A stretch of DNA of 43,504 bases from CAZGCA01 sp964524145 (GTDB lineage: Bacteria; Hydrogenedentota; CAZGCA01), in NCBI GenBank assembly GCA_964524145.1, contig CAZGCA010000053.1:1-43504 (forward strand). The letters are read 5' to 3'. A program made the translations under genes and the position numbers. The notes below the pieces were generated by a model. That model worked only from the letters and a program-made list of their open reading frames with translations. It made no database searches and was not told where the DNA came from. Shown in pieces: positions 1-8,679 of this stretch. Within the stretch, counting starts at the first letter, position 1, and each line of letters begins with the position of its first letter.

Positions 1-51
1 ACACTTACCGAAAACACCCCCTGCGAAAAATCCATAAAGCGGAAACTCAGG

Positions 52-198
52 CTAGGCACTTCCGCCTAGATGCATCATTCTCGCCAACAAGGGCGCATTG
101 GGAGAAGTATCAGTTCCCGCGCGAGAGCTTGTAGTTTTCAGGGGAGCTCGTCTGTTTTGACAATTGTGTGTTACCACCGTTCGTTTTTGCGGTATCAT
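52..198 (-). CDS. Small ORF, 48 aa, unknown
   Basis: This short frame starts with ATG at 198. A strong Shine-Dalgarno (GGAGGTG) lies 5 nt upstream and its start overlaps the stop of the preceding small ORF as ATGA, which suggests translational coupling. The product is basic and polar (starts MIPQKRTVVTHN) with no recognisable domain, membrane segment or signal peptide. It lies downstream of a broken flippase-like gene in a decaying locus, so it may be a remnant rather than a gene. I do not recognise it; the ribosome-binding site is the main reason to list it. Confidence 0.25.
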   Translation of the reverse strand: MIPQKRTVVTHNCQNRRAPLKTTSSRAGTDTSPNAPLLARMMHLGGSA

Positions 199-326
199 AT
201 TAGCACCTCCGTCCAACGCACTTCGGGTGGGTGGCTGACGGCTTCCACTTTCGAGAAACAGACTGGAGAGCAGCAGCAGTTGCCTGTAGGCTTCTTGGTC
301 TGTTCTACAGGGGCTTTCTCACTCAT
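195..326 (-). CDS. Small Cys-rich ORF, 43 aa, unknown
   Basis: A 43-codon frame from ATG at 326, with a cluster of cysteines (CCCSPVC) in the middle. The ribosome-binding site is weak (AGGG). Its stop overlaps the next small ORF as ATGA. It starts about 70 bp downstream of the stop of the flippase-like gene. There is no family I can name; it could be noncoding or the residue of a larger gene. Confidence 0.2.
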   Translation of the reverse strand: MSEKAPVEQTKKPTGNCCCSPVCFSKVEAVSHPPEVRWTEVLI

Positions 327-396
327 GGCCCTAGAGAGACTTTTGGACTCGCGACTGGACACTGCGGCGAGCAAGATCAAGCAAGCTGAGCCTCTA

Positions 397-1398
397 TCAG
401 AACAGGCAGAAGACTCCGAGTACCGCAATTGGGATCAGGCAGAGTATGTGGGCAACAATTGCAACAGCTTTTGCCTCGGAGGGTTCCATCCCAGGTATCG
501 CCAACAGCAAACATGCTACAATCGGGATGTGATATTGACCTACCACCCCTGGAGTGACAGGAACACTTATGAATACTGCCACCATGGCCAGCACAAGGAA
601 AGGAGTAAACCAAGGGAAATCTATGGAGAATGCGGTCAGCACTGCGGCTGTCGAGAGAATGCCGCCAGCCTAAGTCAAGAGTGAAAAACATGCCGATTTC
701 GCAAGTTCCGCCGCTGACCGAAAGACGTGCATTCCCGCCGCAAAGTTCAGAAAGAGTCTCTGGAGTCGCCCCCCTAGTCGCTTAGATATCATACCCGCAC
801 AAATGTCTATAAGGCACAAAACGAAGGTCTGATTCATATACAGAACTACGAGAACCAAAGAGACAACGCAGAGGAAGACGGTCAAGCTTGTCGCGGCTGG
901 ACGCAGCAGGGTGCTCGTCACAACAAAAGGATCAGCATTGTTGAAGACTCCCGCAGCGATTGCAACGCTCTTGTCACTTGGGAAGGAAGCCACGGCGATG
1001 AAAAGCACGACCAGGAGGGCGAACAGGTCACTCACCCGGTCCAGACCGACCATAGATACACACTGGGCGAACGGGAGTTTCGTCAGGCGTGCCAACACGT
1101 AACCGCGGACTACTTCGCCAACACGGAACGGTACCGTGAAGTTCACCAGAAATCCAATTTGCGTGGCGCTAAACAGGCTGCGGAAAGTAGCGGGATGCGC
1201 TGCGCGAACCACGTAGCTCCAACGTTGAGCCCTTGCGAAGTAGCTGCTCCAGGCAAACACCTGTGCAAGAACAAGCCACCATACTCTGACCCCGCGAATT
1301 GTCGCATACACCGCTTTCCAATCAGTATGGCGAAACAAGAGCCAAATCAGAAACAGACCCAGAGAAACACTAATCGCCACTTGGACGTATTTCTTCAT
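397..1398 (-). pseudogene. Flippase-like membrane protein (LPG-synthase TM family), amber-interrupted
   Basis: The N-terminal 242 residues (MKKYVQVAISVSLGLFLIWL...) are a multi-pass membrane protein of the lysylphosphatidylglycerol synthase transmembrane/UPF0104 family, which often sits in polysaccharide loci and may move lipid-linked sugars. The conserved FRVGEVVRGY stretch is present. An in-frame TAG at 670-672 stops it. The same frame then continues without another stop for about 90 codons to TGA at 397 and encodes the expected C-terminal helices (TPGVVGQYHIP motif). Together the two halves give 333 codons, the usual family length. Context around the stop (SLLT-stop-AGG) fits loss of a Trp codon (TGG to TAG). 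TAG ends several intact genes here, so readthrough is not expected. It is a nonsense pseudogene unless the base is an error. Confidence 0.75.
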
Positions 1399-1475
1399 GA
1401 ATGTCTCAAGCAGTCATTGGCCAGTTTAGGGGCGTTGCGCCTCGTGCAGGAAGCGTGCTGGTGTTGTACCGTGCT

Positions 1476-1712
1476 TCAAGGCAGGCAAAGGGAGTTCGCA
1501 TACTGCCTCCTATAGAATTCCAAGAACTCTCCAGTCTTGATCCTACGCCACCACCATTCATTCTCCTGGTACCATTTGACGGTGTGGGCCATGCCCTCGT
1601 CCCAGTCCATTTGGGGTTCCCAGCCAAGAGCTTTGAGCTTCGAAGCGTCTATAGAGTAGCCCCGGTCGTCTACCACGACCCCGCCTTTAAGTAGTGACGG
1701 TTCTTTATTCAT
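1476..1712 (-). pseudogene. Hybrid ORF: QdtA/FdtA N-terminus joined to RmlB C-terminus
   Basis: The first 18 residues (MNKEPSLLKGGVVVDDRG) are identical to the start of the ketoisomerase-like gene at 9424-9867. The rest (from YSIDASKLKALGWEPQ through NEWWWRRIKTGEFLEFYRRQY) is the C-terminus of a dTDP-glucose 4,6-dehydratase, but of a different copy from the rmlB at 11519-12523. The join falls where both families carry a D-R-G/D-R-R motif, at the edge of the perfect 153-bp repeat. ATG at 1712 has a GGGAAGGG ribosome-binding site carried inside the repeat, and it overlaps the acetyltransferase stop by 8 nt. The 78-aa product lacks both catalytic cores and is almost certainly non-functional. It is a recombination product or a chimera. 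Confidence 0.8.
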
Positions 1713-1811
1713 GGAATAACTTCCCTTCCCTGATGGGACCCTTGCAAGACTCATTTATCCCGCATACAGAAATGCTCGACAGACGACTAGTATCAATCTC
1801 CAAGCTCGTCC
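1659..1811. repeat. 153-bp perfect direct repeat, copy 1
   Basis: Every base from 1659 to 1811 matches 9814 to 9966 in the same orientation, 8155 bp apart. Flanking bases differ immediately (A/C on the left, A/G on the right). The unit carries the intergenic leader, ribosome-binding site and first codons of the ketoisomerase-like gene. Here it supplies the tail of the acetyltransferase and the start of the hybrid ORF, which makes this copy the likely derived one. Confidence 0.95.
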
Positions 1812-2268
1812 ACGGCTCACAATCCTTTGTCACAAGGCTATTGGCTCCCACAACAGCCCCCTCTCCAATCGTTACGCCGGGCAGAACAACGGCGTTTGCC
1901 CCGATAATGACGTGTTTCCCAATGTGAACGAATGAACGAATGGGAATACGATACGGTGGAGGCACAGCAGGGTTTGTCAGGCAGGCGCCCGAATAGTCCT
2001 CGTTACCCGTATAAACCCGGACGCCCCCGGAAATGCCTGAGAAATCCTCCATGATCAGACGGCCGCCGCCAACAAGCGAAACGAACGCTGCAATGTGGAT
2101 GAAGCTTCCGAGGACAGTTTGTTCTCCGCCCATGATAAAGGCAAAGTCGTCGACGATGACGGAATCCCCGATGGTGATCGTTTCCGGTGAGACAATCTTG
2201 GCTTTGCTCCAGACAAATACGTCATGGCCGATTTGTCGAAACGGTATCTCATAAGCCTGGTTCGACAT
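1705..2268 (-). CDS. Hexapeptide-repeat (LbH) sugar O/N-acetyltransferase with replaced C-terminus
   Basis: This gene would transfer an acetyl group from acetyl-CoA to a nucleotide sugar or glycan. It contains imperfect hexapeptide repeats (for example IGDSVIVDDFAFIMGG and IGANAVVLPGVTIGEGAVVGAN) typical of left-handed beta-helix trimers of the WbbJ/FdtC kind. The start is taken as the ATG at 2268 (MSNQAYEIPF); the frame is open further upstream but that part looks unrelated. After VTKDCEPWT the family's usual ending is missing and is replaced by about 35 residues translated from the 153-bp repeat (LEIDTSRLSSIS...). The catalytic helix is largely intact, so activity is possible, but the C-terminal cap is altered. 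It sits downstream of a truncated GT39 copy. Confidence 0.7.
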   Translation of the reverse strand: MSNQAYEIPFRQIGHDVFVWSKAKIVSPETITIGDSVIVDDFAFIMGGEQTVLGSFIHIAAFVSLVGGGRLIMEDFSGISGGVRVYTGNEDYSGACLTNPAVPPPYRIPIRSFVHIGKHVIIGANAVVLPGVTIGEGAVVGANSLVTKDCEPWTSLEIDTSRLSSISVCGINESCKGPIREGKLFHE

Positions 2269-2572
2269 GATCCACACCTCGTGCAATCGACTCCGCAACG
2301 CTGGGAAGTCTCTTGCTCGTGTATCCCGCCGAGGGAGCGTTAAAAGGGCATCCAATGAAGCCTCTCCGCAGCCCCGCTGCTTGATTCCGCGCTTGCATGA
2401 CCTCCCCTAATGTCTGATTCTGGCTGTGAGAAGAACGGAACCTGCCGGACTCTGATAACTCGTCCGCCGAGCCCAGGTTTACGAGACGAAGGAGCGCTGC
2501 GACAAGGAGGATCGCAACGAGCATATAAAGCTCGCGCCTTCGCGTAGGAACGCTGTTTTTGTGCAAATCCAT
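2249..2572 (-). pseudogene. Truncated duplicate of GT39-like glycosyltransferase 5' end
   Basis: The first about 35 residues (basic stretch, then a membrane helix ending ALLRLVNLG) match the N-terminus of the full-length neighbour at 2594-5017 (AAILRLVNLG). At the point where the neighbour continues with YESLWYDE, this copy diverges into unrelated sequence and ends 107 codons from its ATG at 2572. That ATG has a good AGAGGTG ribosome-binding site and lies 21 bp downstream of the neighbour's stop. It is the remnant of a tandem duplication whose remainder has been deleted. No function is expected. Confidence 0.65.
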
Positions 2573-2593
2573 ATCACCTCTGGTCATCGGGGG

Positions 2594-5017
2594 CTACTGG
2601 GCCGAAACTCCGCTCTCTCGGAGCTTCTTGAGCATGGCTTGGACTGCCTTAACTCTCTCAGGGTCAGGGTTGAGTCTCAAGACGGTTTCGAGTTCGGCGA
2701 CGGCTTCGTCCTGCCTGCCGTGCATCGCGTAGAACTGCCCCAGCCGGTAATGAGCATATTCGTAGTCGGGTTGCATTTGAACTGCTCTGAGAAACTCCTG
2801 TTCACCGAGGTCGTGTTTGCCGGACGCGCTGTAGACCATGCCGAGGCAGACGCGACGGTACGGCTCGTCCTTGGCGGCAACGGCTCGACGAACCACTTCT
2901 ATCGCCTCGTCACGCTTGCCCATCCCGAGCAGAATGTTCACAAGGAAGTTGAACACGTTGTTCTTCGGGTCTAGCTCGAGGACGGTTCGGTACTCAGCGA
3001 CGGCCTCGTCCAGCCTGCCGTGCGCCGCGCAGAACTGCCCAAATCGGAAATGCGCGTACGGGTAGTCAGGCTGCATTGCAGTAACGCTGCGAAACGTCTC
3101 TTCAGCCAGACCATTTCTCCCAGCTTTGGCATAGATCATCGCAAGCCAGGTGCGACGATATGGTTCGTCTTTCGCAGCGATCGCGTTCTTGACAACTTCT
3201 ACCGCCTCATCAAGCCTGCCCGCTCCCTGCATCAGGTCTGCAAGCTGTGAAAACGCGTAGCTTGTCGGATCCAGCTCGAGCGTTTTCCGGAACGCCTGCT
3301 CTGCAACATCGAGCTCGCCGACTTTGACAGCGACGGCGCCGAGCTGCCTTTGGTACGACGCTCTCTGCGGGTTCTGCCTCACCAATTCCTGGGCTGCCCC
3401 GTACGCATCCTTGTTCTGGCCGAGTCCGCCATGCATACTGCTCAGCTCGCTCAGCATGCGTTCCCTATAATACGGGGTTACTCGTGCCCCCTTGGTCACA
3501 TAATCGGCCACAAGTCCCCAGACATCGTTCCAGTTCTCCGCGGGTCCCTTTCTGGACACCACTTTCACGCGGGGAAACGAGACAACGTCGAACAAAGCGG
3601 GGTCGAAGCTAGGCATAGCGGGGGCTACAAACCAAACCGTTGAGGGTACGGCGACGGCGGGGTGCGGTGAATCGGTTGTGCCACGATACCATGTGATCAG
3701 GTCTCTCACATCTACGATCTGGTCGTTCAGTTCCGGTCGAGCATAGTATTTCAGGCAAAACGCCCCATCGAAAGCCTTCATGCTCACAACGAGGTCGTCG
3801 GCACCGACGTTCCTGTCGAGGTACGCGGCGGCACGCTTCCAGTCGGTACGATGGGCTTTATAGTACTGCCTCAGATCGAAGGCGTCCAGCGGGACAAAGA
3901 GGATCAGGGCAATCGTCCATGCGCAGGCCGATTCAACGTGCCGCGGGATGACTCGCTTCACCAGAACGCCCAACAGCTCTGCCGCGCCGGCTATCCCTGC
4001 GGCAACGAGCAAAAGGAATACCGGGAAGGCGAAAAGGAAGTACCTTATGGCGAAGTAGCTGCCCACTCTATTGACCAGCGCGAGCGATGCGAACGGCGAC
4101 AACACCGAGATGAGCGCCAACAGCACACCCTCATGGCATCGCGACCGTACGCAGTAAATCAATCCCGCTACGAATGCCACCATGAATACAACCACGCTCC
4201 ACTGCGAACCTGCCGTCATAGGGCGGAGCACTGACATAAGCCACCGCCAATCGAGCGCCGTATGCAACTCGCCCGTGACAGGCTCTCCCACTGTAGCATA
4301 GGAATACCAGGGTAAGAAAAGGAGTACCGTGAGCGACATGGCTGCACCCAAAGCGAAATATGTTCTCCACATCATCATGCGTTTTGCAGTCCTTGACACC
4401 CGGTCTCTGACCAAAAGATAGGTCGCGTAGATGCCTTCGAAAGCGACGAAAAAAGCGGTGAAGTAAGCGGAATAGAGGCACAATGCGTGCGAGACAACTA
4501 CCATTGTCCAGCGCGGCAACGTTCTACGCTCGATAAACCGGAGAAACGTGATTATCGAACAAAGCGTCAACATCCCGAACAGGGTGTAGTATCGCACTTC
4601 TTGGGAGTATTGTACGTGGAAACGCGAGAGGGCAAGGAGCAATGCTGCCAGTAGCCCTATTTGGGCATTGAACACCCGGCGACCAAGCACGTAGATAAGG
4701 ACAACGGTCGCCAGACCCGCAGCGAACGAAGGAAACCTCGCCATGAATTCCGAAGTGCCGAAACGGAGCCACCCTGCCAGCAACAAATCGTGGAGAGGTG
4801 TCGCGCCATCGAACTGTTCAACTCTTTGCAAAACATCACTGAACGAGTGGGCGGCGCTCGCATTACTGGTGATGTTGATCTCGTCATACCACAGGCTCTC
4901 GTAGCCCAGGTTTACAAGACGAAGAATCGCTGCAACAAAAACGACCGCAGCGAGCGCAAGAATCTCTCGCCTTTGCGCTGGCCGGCTCTTGGTCTCCAGA
5001 TGTTTATGCTTCGTCAT
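2594..5017 (-). CDS. GT39/PMT-like membrane glycosyltransferase with C-terminal TPR repeats
   Basis: This 807-aa protein has a polytopic N-terminal part (about residues 20-400) of the ArnT/PMT_2 type, which uses polyprenyl-phosphate sugars on the outer face of the cytoplasmic membrane. The acidic catalytic motif is WYDE at residues 43-46, right after the first helix, and HVQYSQEVRYYT resembles the conserved region after the early helices. From about residue 560 to the end there are TPR units (for example GRLDEAVAEYRTVLELDP). Two of the C-terminal blocks are a tandem duplication with an exact 300-bp period: AAKDEPYRR and QPDYxYAHxRxGQF recur 100 residues apart. The TPRs may recruit an acceptor protein or complex. 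It terminates with TAG and is followed by the truncated duplicate of itself. Confidence 0.8.
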   Translation of the reverse strand: MTKHKHLETKSRPAQRREILALAAVVFVAAILRLVNLGYESLWYDEINITSNASAAHSFSDVLQRVEQFDGATPLHDLLLAGWLRFGTSEFMARFPSFAAGLATVVLIYVLGRRVFNAQIGLLAALLLALSRFHVQYSQEVRYYTLFGMLTLCSIITFLRFIERRTLPRWTMVVVSHALCLYSAYFTAFFVAFEGIYATYLLVRDRVSRTAKRMMMWRTYFALGAAMSLTVLLFLPWYSYATVGEPVTGELHTALDWRWLMSVLRPMTAGSQWSVVVFMVAFVAGLIYCVRSRCHEGVLLALISVLSPFASLALVNRVGSYFAIRYFLFAFPVFLLLVAAGIAGAAELLGVLVKRVIPRHVESACAWTIALILFVPLDAFDLRQYYKAHRTDWKRAAAYLDRNVGADDLVVSMKAFDGAFCLKYYARPELNDQIVDVRDLITWYRGTTDSPHPAVAVPSTVWFVAPAMPSFDPALFDVVSFPRVKVVSRKGPAENWNDVWGLVADYVTKGARVTPYYRERMLSELSSMHGGLGQNKDAYGAAQELVRQNPQRASYQRQLGAVAVKVGELDVAEQAFRKTLELDPTSYAFSQLADLMQGAGRLDEAVEVVKNAIAAKDEPYRRTWLAMIYAKAGRNGLAEETFRSVTAMQPDYPYAHFRFGQFCAAHGRLDEAVAEYRTVLELDPKNNVFNFLVNILLGMGKRDEAIEVVRRAVAAKDEPYRRVCLGMVYSASGKHDLGEQEFLRAVQMQPDYEYAHYRLGQFYAMHGRQDEAVAELETVLRLNPDPERVKAVQAMLKKLRESGVSAQ

Positions 5018-5688
5018 GTCGGTGCTGCCAGCTTCTGATCACAGTTGCTGGCAATCAATTCTAGATAGTGAACAACAACCCGCACGGCCGGTCGGCACGA
5101 ATAACAGTCTTACCAATGTGCCCCCACGGCGACCAACTGTGTCCATATCTATGCCGAAGGTTCACGTTCTTGAAACCCCCGTCAATAAACAGCTTGTTGC
5201 GTTCTTTTTCCTTGTAGCATTTGGCATAACTAGGGGTAAACTCATCGAAGATCAGAAAAACACCTTCTCCGCCAGCGCCAAGCCTGAGCTATTTGGTCCG
5301 TAATCCCTTACCGTAGCATGATCATAGCACAAACTGTTCTGAGATACTACGGTTTAATTGCGTGTAGACGTGCGAGACAAGAGTGGGGTTCCGCATTATC
5401 GGTCGGGTCTTGTGGTGTGTCTTCGTAAGCAGATGTTTACATGCAGCGCAGACTTCCAGCATGCACAGAGATGCGTCTCGGTCCTTATGTTGCGGGCTGG
5501 AAACCTTATACTGCTCCTGCGCTACAATGCTGTTGGTTGGTTATCCGCGCGTCTTTCTTGCTCTTGGGGTTTATATCTTGGTATGATGAGACTGCGAGAT
5601 TTGTGTGGCGAGGATTTCCACAGGTTCGTTCGCAAATAGCCTCGCCATAAGGTCTCACGGCGAATCGGACTGAAAGGAGTTGTACTGT
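5018..5688. other. Divergent intergenic region without a supported gene
   Basis: This 670-bp spacer separates the leftward GT39-TPR gene from the rightward epimerase. Short open frames on the + strand here lack homology and good ribosome-binding sites. The only regulatory signal I see is a candidate promoter at 5558-5587. Confidence 0.5.
5558..5587 (+). promoter_or_regulatory. Candidate sigma70 promoter for wecB-like gene
   Basis: TTGCTC (5558-5563), an 18-bp spacer and TATGAT (5582-5587), about 100 bp upstream of the epimerase start. The match is moderate on the -35 side. Confidence 0.35.
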
Positions 5689-6876
5689 ATGCCGAAGAAA
5701 CGATTGGCCATTGTGCTGGGTATTCGGCCCGACGTTATACGCGCAAGCTTGATTTTAAACATGCTCCGATCTCTTGATGAGTTCGAGATCAAGTTCATCT
5801 GGTCGGGCCAGCATTATTCAGACAACTTGAAGGACATCTTCTTCCGGGAACTGAACGTTGCACCTCCGGATGTCGAGCTGGGCGCAGGCGGCGATACCGA
5901 CGCGGAAATAGTGGCGTCCGTGATCAGCAGCCTGTACCCGGTGCTTGATGAAATGAAACCCGCCGCTGTTACGTTCCTGGGTGACACCAACACGGTGATG
6001 GGCTGCATCGCAGCAGCACAACTCAACATTCCTATCGTGCATATCGAGGGATGCATGCGCTCTTACGACTGGCGAATGCCGGAGGAGAAGTACCGCAGCA
6101 CGATAGATCATCTCGCAGATGTTATCTACGCGTATTTTCCGGAATACCGACAGCAGGGCATCGCCGAGGGGCTCAATCCGAAAGCCATAGTGGTTGTTCA
6201 GAACCTGATTGTTGACGTCCTGTATGAGTACTACTTCAAACGCAAGCAGCGCTACGACTCGATCGCGACAGAGAGTTATTTCCGTGAGAAGAGTATTGAG
6301 CGGGGTCAGTACTACCTGATGACGTGCCATCGCAGGGAGAACGTTGAGTCCGAGCAGGTGCTGAAGGTCATCACGGAACTCCTCGGGCGCACCGACCGCA
6401 AGGTCTACTTCACGGCCAGCTACCGTACCCAAAACTCGCTGAAAAGGTTTGGGCTGACTTTGCCCGGCAACGTGAGTATGGTGGACCCAATCGGTTATGA
6501 TGAGATGCTGGTGTTGATGGTCAACTCCCGCGGCGTGCTGACCGACTCCGGTACGGTGGTCGAGGAGACAGCGGTGCTTCAAGTACCGTCCATGCAGATA
6601 CGCAAGGCTACGGAGAGGCCGCAGGTCTACGACTGCGGCTCGTGCGTGAAGTTCGACCCGGCGCGCCCGGAGGACTATCCTTTCGATGCCGTCCTTTACA
6701 AGCTGGAGCGCCTTTACGGTAAGAGATGGGAGCACAACCTCGGCGACGGCAAAGCGTCCGAACGAGTTGTTGCAGACTTGACGAACCGTTTGCGCGTCGA
6801 TGGCGGATTCAGGTTACACAAACCTGAAGACTACCATATCCCGATCGCGCGATCGTACCGCGAAGACGAACTGTGA
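5689..6876 (+). CDS. wecB: UDP-N-acetylglucosamine 2-epimerase family (WecB/MnaA)
   Basis: This 395-aa cytoplasmic enzyme would interconvert UDP-GlcNAc and UDP-ManNAc, or a related UDP-HexNAc pair, for surface glycan synthesis. Family signatures are visible: GDTNT at 98-102, HIEGCMRS at 118-125 followed by PEEKYR at 131-136, CHRREN in the second Rossmann half, and TDSGTVVEE followed by TERPQ. The TDSGTV form (rather than TDSGG) is seen in WbpI-like branches, so the exact substrate is uncertain. ATG at 5689 is preferred over the upstream TTG because AAAGGAG lies 9 nt before it. It is followed after 72 bp by a GT2 gene in the same direction. Confidence 0.85.
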   Translation: MPKKRLAIVLGIRPDVIRASLILNMLRSLDEFEIKFIWSGQHYSDNLKDIFFRELNVAPPDVELGAGGDTDAEIVASVISSLYPVLDEMKPAAVTFLGDTNTVMGCIAAAQLNIPIVHIEGCMRSYDWRMPEEKYRSTIDHLADVIYAYFPEYRQQGIAEGLNPKAIVVVQNLIVDVLYEYYFKRKQRYDSIATESYFREKSIERGQYYLMTCHRRENVESEQVLKVITELLGRTDRKVYFTASYRTQNSLKRFGLTLPGNVSMVDPIGYDEMLVLMVNSRGVLTDSGTVVEETAVLQVPSMQIRKATERPQVYDCGSCVKFDPARPEDYPFDAVLYKLERLYGKRWEHNLGDGKASERVVADLTNRLRVDGGFRLHKPEDYHIPIARSYREDEL

Positions 6877-6948
6877 CTGCATGAGAAACCGTGGGAACGT
6901 CGAGCGGCGCATAGTCTCGGCCCATATTGGGGGTTAGTCTCGGCAACG

Positions 6949-7692
6949 ATGTCTCGTTCAATATCAGAAGAAGAAGGGCCGAGCTTTGCAGTTGTCATTC
7001 CTATGTTCAACGAGGAGGTTGGCGCCGAGAAGTGCGTCCGCGCCGTCACCGAGGTGCTGACACGACTCACGTGCCGCCGCGCTCTTATCGTCGTCAACGA
7101 CGGCAGCACGGACAGAACACCGGAGATTGTTGACTCGCTTGAAGCAGAGATTCCCCATCTCACCGTAATCCATCACGAAACCAATGGCGGTTACGGTGCT
7201 GGCCTTAAGACTGGTGCGATCGAAGCAGATCGGCAGGGGTTCGAATATGTCCTTTTCATGGACAGCGATTTGACCAACCCTCCGTCAGATATTCCCAAGT
7301 TCGTCCCCGAAATGAAGAAAGGGAGTGACGTCATCAAAGGGTGCCGTTTCTGCAAAGGCGGCAGAATGGTCGGTGTGCCGTGGAAGCGACAGGTCATGAC
7401 ACGAACCGCGAGGCTTATCTCAGCGTGCCTCTTTCGTGTAGGCGTCAAGGACTGCACCAACGGGTTCCGGGCCATCAAGACGGAAGTGTTTCTGAAGATG
7501 CCACTGGAAGAACGGGGTTTCGCCATCATCATGGAGGAACTATACTGGGCCAAGAAGTTTGGCTGCACCTTCGCCAACGTGCCGACTACTCTCCACAGTC
7601 GATCGGAGGACCAACGGCCCACACTGTTCGCCTACAACTATTCGACCGTCGCGGTATACTTGAAGCACGCTGTGAGGTCGCTCTTCGTTTGA
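6949..7692 (+). CDS. GT2 glycosyltransferase, dolichol-phosphate-mannose-synthase-like
   Basis: A 247-aa GT-A fold enzyme without membrane helices. The N-terminal AVVIPMFNEE strand, VNDGSTDRT nucleotide-binding loop, the acidic DSD metal motif in FMDSDLTNPP, and GFRAIKTEVF followed by the EELYWAKKFG segment fit DPG/DPM synthase-type GT2 enzymes that load a sugar onto undecaprenyl phosphate. Such a donor could feed the GT39-like enzyme at 2594-5017. It follows the 2-epimerase in the same direction and probably shares its transcript. It ends 75 bp from the convergent reductase gene, a gap that contains a small CCCCA/TGGGG hairpin. Confidence 0.8.
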   Translation: MSRSISEEEGPSFAVVIPMFNEEVGAEKCVRAVTEVLTRLTCRRALIVVNDGSTDRTPEIVDSLEAEIPHLTVIHHETNGGYGAGLKTGAIEADRQGFEYVLFMDSDLTNPPSDIPKFVPEMKKGSDVIKGCRFCKGGRMVGVPWKRQVMTRTARLISACLFRVGVKDCTNGFRAIKTEVFLKMPLEERGFAIIMEELYWAKKFGCTFANVPTTLHSRSEDQRPTLFAYNYSTVAVYLKHAVRSLFV

Positions 7693-7767
7693 TGACATTC
7701 AGGTAACGTAGGCCCGGACAGTCCCCTGTTTCTCGCTGAGCGAAGAAGCGACTACTGGACTACCCCA

Positions 7768-8589
7768 TCATGGGGTTGCGCGTTCCGAGAAGAAAGCTCT
7801 CATCTCCCGGACTTGCTGAAGCAACGGTTTGCGGCAAATGCGCTCTGTGACATCACGAATGCTGCTCAGGCTCCTATCACAGCTTTGCGCTGCTTCGGCT
7901 GGAGTGATAGCCAGGCCAAGTTCGTAGACATTGTTGAAGATGCCCACGAGTTCCAGCTTGGTCACCGGCTCCGGAGAATGGATATGGAATACCCCACGCT
8001 GGTACAGGTTCTTCTCGATGATCTGCTCGATTATCTCGGCGAGATAGACTGTCGTCACGCCGTTCCACTTGTGGTTTGTAAACCCTCTCACCTCGTTGCC
8101 TGCTTCGCTTCTCGCCCATTCGAGCAGCGATCGAGCACGCCCCTTTTCCTCTCCGACGATCGAGGTCCTTAGTACCATACAGTCAGCCGTATCACCGCCG
8201 GCCTTGCTCAACCCGTAGACGTCTTCGGCGTCAACGTAGTCCTCTTCCGTGTAGGCACCCTTTTCCCCGGTGTACACACAGTCGGTCGTAATGTGGAAAC
8301 ACATGATTCCGAGCTTCTTGCAGTATCCGGCCAGGTTGTGCGGGAAAATGGAATTGACCTTCAGCACGTCTTCAATGGGGGTTCTCGCAATCATGGGTTT
8401 TATAACCCCCGCGCAATTGATGACGACGTCAACGCCATCGGAGAACTGACCAAGCTTATCGATGGGGTCATGGACGATATCGAATTCGCCTCGCGTCAGC
8501 TCGATGACATCATCACCCTTTCGCTTGAAGTATTGGCAAACGGCATACCCGAGCATTCCGTTCGCCCCGAGAACAAGGATTCTTCGCAT
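7768..8589 (-). CDS. RmlD-like NAD(P)-dependent sugar reductase
   Basis: The ATG at 8589 (MRRILVLGANGMLGY) follows an AGGAGGAG ribosome-binding site and is preferred over upstream in-frame starts. The 273-aa product has the RmlD dinucleotide motif GANGMLG, VINCAGVIKP, and TTDCVYTGEKG...DVYGLSKAGGD with the YxxxK catalytic pair. The family reduces dTDP-4-dehydrorhamnose or related 4-keto sugars. The WNGVTTVYLAEII segment is closer to RmlD relatives that act on other nucleotide sugars (WbjC/Fnl2-like), so I do not assign rhamnose. It is the last gene of the leftward sugar operon. Confidence 0.75.
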   Translation of the reverse strand: MRRILVLGANGMLGYAVCQYFKRKGDDVIELTRGEFDIVHDPIDKLGQFSDGVDVVINCAGVIKPMIARTPIEDVLKVNSIFPHNLAGYCKKLGIMCFHITTDCVYTGEKGAYTEEDYVDAEDVYGLSKAGGDTADCMVLRTSIVGEEKGRARSLLEWARSEAGNEVRGFTNHKWNGVTTVYLAEIIEQIIEKNLYQRGVFHIHSPEPVTKLELVGIFNNVYELGLAITPAEAAQSCDRSLSSIRDVTERICRKPLLQQVREMRAFFSERATP

Positions 8590-8679
8590 ATACTTTCTCC
8601 TCCTGCTATCGTCCGATAACGTCTGCGTTGATAGGCTGTTTTCCGCTTCCCGCATGCGCGGGAACAGGCTGCGCCTTAC

